64,000 nt of DNA, from assembly GCF_013074385.2 (NCBI RefSeq), contig NZ_JABEYA020000002.1, forward strand, positions 445,368 through 509,367, read 5' to 3'. Shown piece by piece: positions 57,196 to 64,000 of this stretch. Positions within the stretch are counted from its first letter, which is position 1. Each line of letters opens with the position of its first letter. The DNA comes from Vibrio ostreicida (GTDB lineage: Bacteria; Pseudomonadota; Gammaproteobacteria; Enterobacterales; Vibrionaceae). A program made the translations under genes and the position numbers. Under the pieces are notes generated by a model. The model did not search any database, was not told where the DNA came from, and was given only the letters and a program-made list of their open reading frames with translations.

Positions 57196-57894
57196 CTATA
57201 GCCTGATTAAAGGTGGGAGAGGTCTAAGGTCGATCAGTGGTGGCAAGTCTGAAGTTCCAAATAAGAGCATTGGCGGCGGCCCATCGTCCAACAACGTGTC
57301 CAACTTAATTAAGTGAAGTAACGCGTAAAAGCGGCGCACATATTGTTTGGTTTCTTTCGGCAGTTTCAGGGAAGAAAACTCGCGAGTACCGGCTTTTTTA
57401 ATTGCACGCGCGACTCTGCCTTCTCCTGCGTTGTAGGCGGCCAGTGTCAGGGAAAGATCATCAAATTTGTTATATAAGAATACCAGATAACCAATAGCAG
57501 CTTTTGTACTGGCTATCGAGTCAAAGCGCTGGTCGTCTCGCTCATCAATGTTTAGCCCAAAGCGTTGAGCGGTCGCCGGAATCAGTTGCCAGAGCCCAGC
57601 GGCATTGGCCGGTGATACGGCTTTAGGGTTATAAGACGACTCAAGCATGGGCAACAGCACCAAATGCTTAGGCAAGGAACGATCAATAAGCTGAGACGAT
57701 ATGTGCTTGATGAGGGGTTTGTTAGCCTTCAATCTCAACTCGATGCGGCTTTTGTGAGGGGTAAGGATATCAATTTCACTCTTGATTTCAGAGGAAAGAG
57801 CGTTAGCAGATCGAGCGAGCGTGGCATAGCATGATGCGGTGATAAGACTCGCCGTCAATAATATCAACGTTTGCCAACTATATTTTATCCGCAT
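57196..57894 (-). CDS. Lytic transglycosylase (SLT domain) overlapping flgN
   Basis: A 232-residue exported protein with an N-terminal hydrophobic signal segment and a C-terminal SLT domain. The catalytic Glu85 lies in LLPMLESSYNPKAVSPANAA, followed by GLWQLIPATAQRFGL and LAAYNAGEGRVARAI. It cleaves peptidoglycan glycan strands. It resembles the catalytic part of MltD but lacks LysM repeats. It overlaps flgN by 17 nt, so it is probably expressed with flgMN and may open the wall for flagellar rod passage. Confidence 0.85.
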   Translation of the reverse strand: MRIKYSWQTLILLTASLITASCYATLARSANALSSEIKSEIDILTPHKSRIELRLKANKPLIKHISSQLIDRSLPKHLVLLPMLESSYNPKAVSPANAAGLWQLIPATAQRFGLNIDERDDQRFDSIASTKAAIGYLVFLYNKFDDLSLTLAAYNAGEGRVARAIKKAGTREFSSLKLPKETKQYVRRFYALLHLIKLDTLLDDGPPPMLLFGTSDLPPLIDLRPLPPLIRL

Positions 57895-58315
57895 AGGTAT
57901 GCTGATTGGGTTGAGTAATTTGGACCATTAGTTCATGAAAGTTAGCAGAAGTTTGCCCATTGTCTTGATTCAGCTTCTGGCATTGTTCGATCATGCCTTG
58001 CAACATTCTACATTGGGCGCTCACTTGTTTGCTAATCGCTGGCGGCAATAGCGAAATCAGTTTATCTACCCCACGCTTTTCTACGGGTAAAGCGAGGGTA
58101 ATCATAGTTTGACGTCGTTCTTCTGCGTGAGCGATTAGCTGGTTAAGCAATGGTTTCTGTTGCTCAAGGTTAGCACTTAGACGAGTTGCATCTAAGGTCA
58201 GATATAACTGTTTCTGCTCGCGAAGCAAAGGCGTTAATTGTTGATACAATCGTATATCTTGACCAATTGTTTTGACATATTGCTTTATCAATCGTGAGGG
58301 ATCGGACGTCGTCAT
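57878..58315 (-). CDS. flgN: Flagellar export chaperone FlgN
   Basis: A 145-residue, mainly helical protein matching the FlgN family, the cytosolic chaperone for hook-filament junction proteins FlgK and FlgL. The N-terminal YVKTIGQDIRLYQQLTPLLR and RRQTMITLAL regions fit. It follows flgM by 22 nt. The family is poorly conserved, so position beside flgM supports the call. Confidence 0.85.
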   Translation of the reverse strand: MTTSDPSRLIKQYVKTIGQDIRLYQQLTPLLREQKQLYLTLDATRLSANLEQQKPLLNQLIAHAEERRQTMITLALPVEKRGVDKLISLLPPAISKQVSAQCRMLQGMIEQCQKLNQDNGQTSANFHELMVQITQPNQHTYADKI

Positions 58316-58337
58316 ACTTGTATCCTTGAATCGCTAA

Positions 58338-58619
58338 TTATTCGTGACCGGTATGAAATTGAAGTACTGCTTGAGAAAGGGCTTTCGTGTCCAAAGAAAG
58401 TTCACCGTTTGCAAGTGCATTACGTACCTGTTCTACCTTCGCCATATCGACATCAGGTAATGATTTCATCTGAGCCAAAGCGCTATCGAGTGCCGCGGTA
58501 TTCGTGTTAACCATGGCCTCTGAGACGGGGTTCACTTCCGGTTTTGGAGTGGGTGTTTTAAAAGAGTGCTCTAAACTGCTTTGTGGGACATGGCCGCCCG
58601 CAACTTTATCGACTTTCAT
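58338..58619 (-). CDS. flgM: Anti-sigma-28 factor FlgM
   Basis: A 93-residue protein that holds FliA (sigma-28) inactive until it is exported through the completed hook. The C-terminal half has the sigma-binding helices (DVDMAKVEQVRNALANGELS then LDTKALSQAVLQFH). I chose the ATG at 58619, which has GAGGA 7 nt upstream; the frame extends to 58637. Confidence 0.9.
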   Translation of the reverse strand: MKVDKVAGGHVPQSSLEHSFKTPTPKPEVNPVSEAMVNTNTAALDSALAQMKSLPDVDMAKVEQVRNALANGELSLDTKALSQAVLQFHTGHE

Positions 58620-58764
58620 AGTGTTATCCTCAATCAATGTGGTTACAGGTATAATGCGACCATTAGGCCATAAAATTAAATGTCAGCTACGACTTTTTTA
58701 TATCTACCTGAATTTATTGCAGAGTGTTGGGTTTAAAGCACAAAATGATAACTTGAGCCCAAAA

Positions 58765-59571
58765 TCAGAATTGGGTCCGAACCATATTGAGATCGGTGAC
58801 GACGGCCCTTATGATTTTTCCTGAAGCACTATTTCGCACATCAATTTGTTGCCCCTGTTCCCCATTTTCCATCGCCACGCCACGCGTTGTCGCGCTAAAT
58901 CCGTCTTTCGCAGCCACAATCACGACTTGATTACCTTTATTGACCATTGGCAGCGCATCCAATTTTTTAGGATCCAACACTTGACCTGAACGAATCCGCC
59001 GAGCGGCGGTGTTATTGAGCGCCTGAGAAATGCGGGTAAAAAAGTCTTGGCTTCGAGTGAACGTTCGTTCTTCAAGGGCCAATACGCTGGCAGTGACCGC
59101 ATCACCTCGGTTCAGCCCATTGAGCGCAACGACAACATTGAGTGTGATCCTGGATTTTATACTGACATTCAGTCTCCACGTTGTTGTCGAATCAAGACAA
59201 CTGACTGAACGTTTGAGATTTCCAACCGGCAAGGACTGACTATCAATGCCTTTTACGACAAGGGCAACTGGGCATTTCGACAAGTGATTCGCGGTCGTTG
59301 GGACGCGGATCGTATATTCGAGCTGGTACTCGCCCCACAGGCGGGTCTCCGCTTGGTTTTTTACCTCTTGTTCAAAGTCTTGCGCTACGGTTTTGTGGAT
59401 GGCTTGCTGCGACATCGGGTTGGTGCTTCCAAAAGCGGCAGGAACATGGAAAAAGAGGCTTGCAGCTCCCCATAGGAAAACAGAGGAAGTCAGGGTGTTC
59501 CTCTTGATGTCACCGACTTCCGTTTTGCGGAAGTTTACGTTCCTTTCTTTTTTGTAAGTATATGATTTCAT
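58765..59571 (-). CDS. flgA: Flagellar P-ring assembly chaperone FlgA
   Basis: Periplasmic chaperone for P-ring protein FlgI. A 268-residue precursor whose signal segment (SSVFLWGAASLFFHVPAAFG) is unusually far from the chosen Met. The SAF domain near the C-terminus shows RGDAVTASVLALEERTF, AARRIRSGQVLDPKKL and the closing NSASGKIIRAVVTDLNMV. The frame is open to 59676; I used the Met at 59571, which has no good ribosome-binding site. A later non-ATG start nearer the signal peptide is possible. Confidence 0.88.
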   Translation of the reverse strand: MKSYTYKKERNVNFRKTEVGDIKRNTLTSSVFLWGAASLFFHVPAAFGSTNPMSQQAIHKTVAQDFEQEVKNQAETRLWGEYQLEYTIRVPTTANHLSKCPVALVVKGIDSQSLPVGNLKRSVSCLDSTTTWRLNVSIKSRITLNVVVALNGLNRGDAVTASVLALEERTFTRSQDFFTRISQALNNTAARRIRSGQVLDPKKLDALPMVNKGNQVVIVAAKDGFSATTRGVAMENGEQGQQIDVRNSASGKIIRAVVTDLNMVRTQF

Positions 59572-59584
59572 TTGTTTTAATTTA

Positions 59585-59600
59585 TGGCACGTATCTTGTT
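59585..59600 (+). promoter_or_regulatory. Sigma-54-type promoter of flgB
   Basis: TGGCAC, 5 nt, TTGTT matches the sigma-54 consensus (TGGCACG-N4-TTGCW) with one mismatch, and the -24 GG and -12 element have the required spacing. It is placed 40 nt before flgB, as expected for sigma-54-dependent polar flagellar rod/hook operons of vibrios. Confidence 0.75.
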
Positions 59601-59640
59601 TTATTGGTACTGATTCAAGCCAATTGTAAAGGAAAGAGAC

Positions 59641-60003
59641 ATGGCTATTTCGTTTGATAATGCGTTGGGAGTCCATCCTGACGCGCTGAACTTTCGGGTT
59701 CAGCGTACCAAAGTCCTTGCCAGTAACCTAGCAAATGTTGATACGCCGGGGTACTTGGCCAAAGACCTGAGTTTTACCACTGTCATGAAACAGATGTCAC
59801 CGCAGGGTGTGAATCAGCCTGTGCCGCAATTGAAAGTATCAACGCAATATTCAATTCCTTACCAGAACAGCAAAGATAGGAATACGGTTGAACTGGGTGT
59901 TGAGCAAGGAAAATTCACTCAAAATAATATGGACTTTCAGACCAGCCTGACTTTTCTCAATATGAAGTTTAATGGTTTATCCAAAGTCATCGAGGGACGT
60001 TAA
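59641..60003 (+). CDS. flgB: Flagellar basal-body rod protein FlgB
   Basis: Proximal rod subunit. The 120-residue protein has the N-terminal rod-family helix with VLASNLANVDTPGYLAKDLSF and the C-terminal NMDFQTSLTFLNMKFNGLSKVI. It is somewhat shorter than E. coli FlgB in the central variable part. First gene of flgBCDEFGH, 2 nt before flgC; GGAAAGAG precedes the ATG. Confidence 0.95.
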   Translation: MAISFDNALGVHPDALNFRVQRTKVLASNLANVDTPGYLAKDLSFTTVMKQMSPQGVNQPVPQLKVSTQYSIPYQNSKDRNTVELGVEQGKFTQNNMDFQTSLTFLNMKFNGLSKVIEGR

Positions 60004-60005
60004 TC

Positions 60006-60440
60006 ATGTCATTTACTGATATATATTCCATAGCCGGTTCGGCGATGAATGCACAGACTGTGCGCCTCAATACCGTTGCCAGTAATTTGGCCAATGCCGA
60101 CGCGGTTTCCGCCAACCCAGATGACGCCTATAAAGCACTGAAACCAGTATTTGCCACGGTTTACAGTAAAACTCAGTTGACTACTGGGCAAGACGATTAC
60201 CCGAATGCAGAGGTAAGAATTGTTGATGTTGTCCAAAGTGCAGGTCAGGCAGACAAGCGCTTTGAACCGAGCAATCCGTTGGCCAATGATGAGGGTTACG
60301 TGTACTACCCCGATATTGATGTTGTTGCGGAAATGGCCGATATGATGTCTGCGACACGTAGCTTTGAAACCAATGTTGAAGTGTTGAGCAATGTGAAAAG
60401 CATGCAGCAAGGATTACTTAAATTAGGGCAGGGCAGCTAA
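60006..60440 (+). CDS. flgC: Flagellar basal-body rod protein FlgC
   Basis: Proximal rod subunit of 144 residues. The N-terminus SIAGSAMNAQTVRLNTVASN is followed by LANADA, and the C-terminus VDVVAEMADMMSATRSFETN by VEVLSNVK. Both termini form the coiled coil typical of axial proteins. It overlaps flgD by one nucleotide. Confidence 0.96.
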   Translation: MSFTDIYSIAGSAMNAQTVRLNTVASNLANADAVSANPDDAYKALKPVFATVYSKTQLTTGQDDYPNAEVRIVDVVQSAGQADKRFEPSNPLANDEGYVYYPDIDVVAEMADMMSATRSFETNVEVLSNVKSMQQGLLKLGQGS

Positions 60441-61120
60441 TGACTATTGCCTCGCAACATACCCTAAATGCTGGAAACTCAGTGAACAGTGCTTCAAATT
60501 CTGTTGGTATTGCGGGTAACCCCCAAGATGCCAACAGCTCGACATCGTTGCAGAATGAATTCATTAGCTTGATGGTGGCCCAGATTCAAAATCAGGATCC
60601 ATTGGACCCATTAGATGGCACGGAGTATGTCAGCCAGCTTGCTCAATTTTCTCAAGTACAAAGTACCGAGAATATGTCATCAATGATGAAAAACAGCATG
60701 GTACTTCTAGACAATATGCAAGTACTGTCAACGGCCGGTTTAGTTGGCCAAACCGTGTATGTTTCAGGCAGTGAATTTGATCTCACTGACAAGATACAAG
60801 CGGGAAAAATTGAACTGGACCATGCCTCAAGCCAAGTCAATTTAGTCGTCAAAGACGAATTTGATCAGCGTGTCAAAGTGCCTTTAGGCGCACATGCTGC
60901 TGGTGATGTTGACTTCTCAATCAATCCAACAGAGCTGGGCTTAAAGCCCGGGAAATATTCCGTTTCCGTTGAAGTACAGGAAGGCCAGTCCGCACCGAAT
61001 ATCCTATTGTCCGGTCAGGTAGAGCAAGTCCGTATCCCAAGTTCAGGTGGCGCAACGTTTGTCAATATTGAAGGTGTTGGCAGCGTCCCTTTCTATCAAA
61101 TCACTCAGTTTGGTGCTTAA
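60440..61120 (+). CDS. flgD: Flagellar hook assembly protein FlgD
   Basis: Hook cap that guides FlgE polymerisation. The 226-residue protein shows FISLMVAQIQNQDPLDPLDG and the YVSQLAQFSQVQSTENM segment in the N-terminal third. A Tudor/fibronectin-like C-terminal region (GLVGQTVYVSG onward) follows. Overlap with flgC and 22 nt to flgE fit a single operon. Confidence 0.96.
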   Translation: MTIASQHTLNAGNSVNSASNSVGIAGNPQDANSSTSLQNEFISLMVAQIQNQDPLDPLDGTEYVSQLAQFSQVQSTENMSSMMKNSMVLLDNMQVLSTAGLVGQTVYVSGSEFDLTDKIQAGKIELDHASSQVNLVVKDEFDQRVKVPLGAHAAGDVDFSINPTELGLKPGKYSVSVEVQEGQSAPNILLSGQVEQVRIPSSGGATFVNIEGVGSVPFYQITQFGA

Positions 61121-61142
61121 CCAATAAGGAATACAGAGCGTT

Positions 61143-62339
61143 ATGAGTTTTAATATTGCCCTTAGTGGCCTCGATGCGACGAACAAAGAATTAAATACGA
61201 TCAGCCATAATATCGCCAATGCGTCCACATACGGATTTAAAGGTGCCCGAACCGAATTTGCTGCGGTTTATAATGGTATGCAGCCTGGGGGTGTTGAAGT
61301 TGCTTCAATTTCTCAGAACTTTGATAAAAATGGTTCGGTTAGCGGAACCGGTCGAGCAATGGATTTGGCGATCAATGGTAGTGGTTTCTTTGTCACCAAA
61401 GACAGCGCTGGCCAGATGTTATATACGCGCTCGGGTGTGTTTGGAACAGATAAAGACAATTATGTTGTTGGCAACACGGGTGGGAAGCTTCAAGGCTACA
61501 GTGTTGATGCGAACAACACGCTTCTTTCTGGTGCCTCTGGAGACATCAAGATTTCAACCTCTTCGCTTGCGGCCAAAGCCACGGACAAGATGGAGTTCAT
61601 TGCTAACTTTGATGCGACTAGCGCGACCATAGATCAAACGACCAACCCTTTTAACCCTAGCGATACCGACTCGTTTAACTCCTCCTACACGACAAAAGCG
61701 TACGACTCTCAGGGTAAACCTCACAGCATCACTCAGTACTTTACCAAGGTCGCCGACAATACTTGGGAAGTGAATGTACAAGTGGATAGCGGCGCAGCCC
61801 CAGTTTCTACTTTAGCCATGACGTTTAATCCAGATGGCTCTCTGGCAACTCCGACAGGCAGCTTTAACCTGTCTTTCCCTGCGCCAGGTGCCAACGCAAT
61901 GAGTATCGATGTTGATTTATCGGGCAGTACTCAGTTTGGTAGTGGCTTTGGTGTCAGTACCAATAACCCTAATGGCTACACATCTGGTGAGTTAGCGGGC
62001 GTGAGAGTTGAAAACAACGGTATGGTTTATGCGACTTATACCAATGGTCAGTCTCAGCTTCAGGGGCAAGTGGTATTGGCTGACTTCGCCAACACACAGG
62101 GGCTAGCGAAAGTCAGTGGTACCGCATGGACACAAAGTTTTAGTTCTGGAGCGCCCGTTGTCGGTGTACCAGGTTCAGGGACTTTGGGAGATTTAACTCC
62201 GGGAGCGCTTGAAGGCTCAAACGTCGACTTGACTAGCGAATTGGTTAACTTGATGACCGCTCAGCGCAATTATCAAGCCAATGCAAAAACCATTTCGACC
62301 AGTGATAAGTTGACTCAGGCACTATTCAACGCCATCTAA
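61143..62339 (+). CDS. flgE: Flagellar hook protein FlgE
   Basis: Structural subunit of the hook. The 398-residue protein has N-terminal LSGLDATNKELNTISHNIAN and ASTYGFKGARTEF, a variable central hook domain (residues ~150-300), and C-terminal ALEGSNVDLTSELVNLMTAQ followed by RNYQANAKTIST. Length is usual for Vibrionaceae. Confidence 0.96.
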   Translation: MSFNIALSGLDATNKELNTISHNIANASTYGFKGARTEFAAVYNGMQPGGVEVASISQNFDKNGSVSGTGRAMDLAINGSGFFVTKDSAGQMLYTRSGVFGTDKDNYVVGNTGGKLQGYSVDANNTLLSGASGDIKISTSSLAAKATDKMEFIANFDATSATIDQTTNPFNPSDTDSFNSSYTTKAYDSQGKPHSITQYFTKVADNTWEVNVQVDSGAAPVSTLAMTFNPDGSLATPTGSFNLSFPAPGANAMSIDVDLSGSTQFGSGFGVSTNNPNGYTSGELAGVRVENNGMVYATYTNGQSQLQGQVVLADFANTQGLAKVSGTAWTQSFSSGAPVVGVPGSGTLGDLTPGALEGSNVDLTSELVNLMTAQRNYQANAKTISTSDKLTQALFNAI

Positions 62340-62350
62340 CGGAGCCTTAA

Positions 62351-63082
62351 ATGGACAGTTTGTTATTTACCGCAACATCGGGAGCGAGCAGGGTAATGAA
62401 AGCCCAGCATGTACGCTCCAACAACTTGTCAAATGCCGACACGGCAGGCTTTCGTGCAGATATGGAACGTGTTTCCAGCATCAAGATGGAAGGTTCGGGT
62501 TTTGATGGTCGCACCTTGGTGGCGACGAATTCCGCTTCGACACGTTTTGACGAGGGAGACATTGTTAAAACCGGCCGAGCGCTTGATGTTGCTGTGATGG
62601 GCGAAGGTTACCTCACCGTGCAAACCGCGGATGGGCAAGAAGCCTACACGCGCGCAGGTAACATCAAAGTCGATTCATTTGGTGCCTTAAGCATCAATGG
62701 TTTTGCGGTTATCGGCGACGGAGGCCCGCTGACCTTGCCTGATTACCAATCGGTCGACATCAGTGAACGGGGGCTGATTTCAGTCGTGCCACCCGGTGGC
62801 GGCGCTGAAATTGAAGTTGGCACCCTTAAGCGGGTTAATCCACAAACCAATCAGCTGCAAAAAGAAAGTGACAGCCTTTTACACAGCATTGATGGAAATC
62901 CTTTTGCTGAAGATGAAACGGTCCAACTTGCGCCTGAGCATATCGAAGGCAGTAACGTTTCTGCAATTGATGAATTACTTAATGTTATGTCGCTCACCCG
63001 AAATTTCGAAATGCAAGTTCGGATGATGAAAACAGCAGAGACTTTGGCTCAGGCTGGAAACAAATTAATGGCGTCGCGCTAA
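62351..63082 (+). CDS. flgF: Flagellar basal-body rod protein FlgF
   Basis: Proximal rod protein of 243 residues. N-terminal SGASRVMKAQHVRSNNLSNA is followed by DTAGFRADMERV; the middle has YLTVQTADGQEAYTRAGNIK; the C-terminus HIEGSNVSAIDELLNVMSLT is followed by RNFEMQVRMM. It lies 11 nt after flgE with a GGAG ribosome-binding site. Confidence 0.95.
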   Translation: MDSLLFTATSGASRVMKAQHVRSNNLSNADTAGFRADMERVSSIKMEGSGFDGRTLVATNSASTRFDEGDIVKTGRALDVAVMGEGYLTVQTADGQEAYTRAGNIKVDSFGALSINGFAVIGDGGPLTLPDYQSVDISERGLISVVPPGGGAEIEVGTLKRVNPQTNQLQKESDSLLHSIDGNPFAEDETVQLAPEHIEGSNVSAIDELLNVMSLTRNFEMQVRMMKTAETLAQAGNKLMASR

Positions 63083-63103
63083 GCGGCGTCAAAGGAGTAG
63101 AAA

Positions 63104-63889
63104 ATGCATTCAGCATTATGGGTAAGCAAAACGGGTATGGCCGCTCAAGATACGAAGATGACGGCGATCTCCAACAATCTAGCCAATGTGAATACGGTCG
63201 GATTTAAACGTGACAGGGTAGTTTTTGAAGACTTGTTTTACAACATCCAACGTCAACCTGGTGCGCAAGTAGACGACGTTAACCAACTGCCGTCTGGCGT
63301 TCAGCTTGGTAGTGGTGTGCGTGTTGTCGGCACTCAAAAGGTGTTTACACAAGGCAATGCTCAAAATACCAGCCAAGAGTTGGATTTAGCGGTCATGGGA
63401 CAAGGTTTCTTCCAGATAGAAAATTCAGATGGTCAGATCATGTACACCCGAAATGGTCAATTTCATGTGAACTCTGAGGGCCTGATGGTCAACAGTCAGG
63501 GGTTACCGCTTGAGCCTCAGATCCAAATTCCGGAAGACGCAATATCCCTATCTATTGGCGTGGATGGCACCGTTTCGGCAACCACGCCGGGCAGTACAAC
63601 TCCGACTGGCTTGGGTCAGATTACGTTAGCACGATTTATCAACCCAGCAGGTCTTGAGGCGGCGGGCGGTAACCTATTTCGTGAAACCGAAGCCAGTGGT
63701 CAGGCTGAAGAGCTGACCGCAGGTGAGGAGGGAGCCGGAAGCATCAAACAAGGCGCCCTAGAAGGCTCTAATGTTCAAGTTGTTGAGGAAATGGTTGACA
63801 TGATTACCACACAACGCGCTTATGAAATGAACGCCAAAGTGGTCTCTGCAGCAGATGATATGCTGAAGTTTGTTGCCCAGTCGGTGTAA
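63104..63889 (+). CDS. flgG: Flagellar distal rod protein FlgG
   Basis: Distal rod subunit of 261 residues. It starts MHSALWVSKTGMAAQDTKMT and has NNLANVNTVGFKRDRVVFED, the FlgG-type LFYNIQRQPGAQ stretch, and the C-terminal LEGSNVQVVEEMVDMITTQR followed by AYEMNAKVVS. GGAG is placed 7 nt before the ATG. Confidence 0.97.
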   Translation: MHSALWVSKTGMAAQDTKMTAISNNLANVNTVGFKRDRVVFEDLFYNIQRQPGAQVDDVNQLPSGVQLGSGVRVVGTQKVFTQGNAQNTSQELDLAVMGQGFFQIENSDGQIMYTRNGQFHVNSEGLMVNSQGLPLEPQIQIPEDAISLSIGVDGTVSATTPGSTTPTGLGQITLARFINPAGLEAAGGNLFRETEASGQAEELTAGEEGAGSIKQGALEGSNVQVVEEMVDMITTQRAYEMNAKVVSAADDMLKFVAQSV

Positions 63890-63917
63890 TAGTTACGTGA
63901 TGATAAAGGAATAATGA

Positions 63918-64000
63918 ATGATGGCGTTTTTTAGATGTTGGCCGTTGGTTATCGTTTTACTTGCTGGGTGCGCAGGTCGTCAGGAGTTTACTCCTCCCGA
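63918..64000 (+). CDS. flgH: Flagellar L-ring protein FlgH (5' part, cut by window edge)
   Basis: The first 27 codons are present: a short basic/hydrophobic signal segment and lipobox LLAGC, followed by AGRQEFTPP, as in the FlgH lipoprotein of the outer-membrane L-ring. AAAGGA lies 7 nt before the ATG at 63918; the next codon is also ATG. Confidence 0.88.
   Translation, partial: MMAFFRCWPLVIVLLAGCAGRQEFTPP

Overview
The window is gammaproteobacterial chromosome, almost certainly Vibrionaceae. The evidence is the gene content and order: ychF-pth-prs-ispE-lolB / hemA-prfA-prmC-sirB2-sirB1-kdsA, a NutA-type lipoprotein 5'-nucleotidase, MotY of a sodium-driven polar flagellum, a DUF2753 gene, gloA next to nth-rsx, and a flgBCDEFG operon behind a sigma-54-like promoter. 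I cannot fix the genus from sequence alone.

Layout. 1-750: a minus-strand tRNA operon (Met, Leu, Gln, Met, Leu, Leu and the edge of another Gln) with a growth-rate-type promoter. 1.0-5.3 kb (minus): ychF, pth, prs, ispE, lolB. 5.5-10.9 kb (plus): hemA, prfA, prmC, sirB2, sirB1, kdsA. 11-30 kb: housekeeping genes, namely nutA, ybaK, uraA behind a PurR-like operator, DUF2066, the bepA-arsC-wrbA-like-DUF2069 block, a tusA-like gene with perM, a chemoreceptor, bcp-gcvR, dapA-bamC, rnt with a Na+/H+ antiporter, motY, a DUF2753 gene behind a Fur box, and gloA.

30.2-50.2 kb is a mobile island between gloA and nth, which are neighbours in related genomes as far as I recall. Its right end is a minus-strand operon of three tyrosine recombinases, two small coiled-coil proteins and a RecD-like helicase that is now frameshifted at its ATP-binding loop. 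The rest is cargo: a RloC/PrrC-like ATPase, an unrecognised 1257-residue protein with a C-terminal PD-(D/E)XK nuclease motif beside a small membrane protein, and three tiny genes. The tiny genes join a shared N-terminal module to the toxin-binding part, but not the DNA-binding part, of two antitoxin classes. The cargo lies between repeated copies of a short boundary motif, with a ~400-bp non-coding element present twice and many perfect hairpins. This modular cargo array, the chimeric antitoxin genes and the nuclease/membrane pair are the best candidates for something undescribed.

50.3-57 kb (minus): nth and the complete rsxABCDGE electron-transport operon. RsxC carries six near-identical 114-bp tandem repeats in its C-terminal tail. 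57.2-64 kb: flagellar genes. On the minus strand are flgA and then flgM-flgN with an overlapping lytic transglycosylase. On the plus strand is flgBCDEFG, with flgH cut by the window edge.
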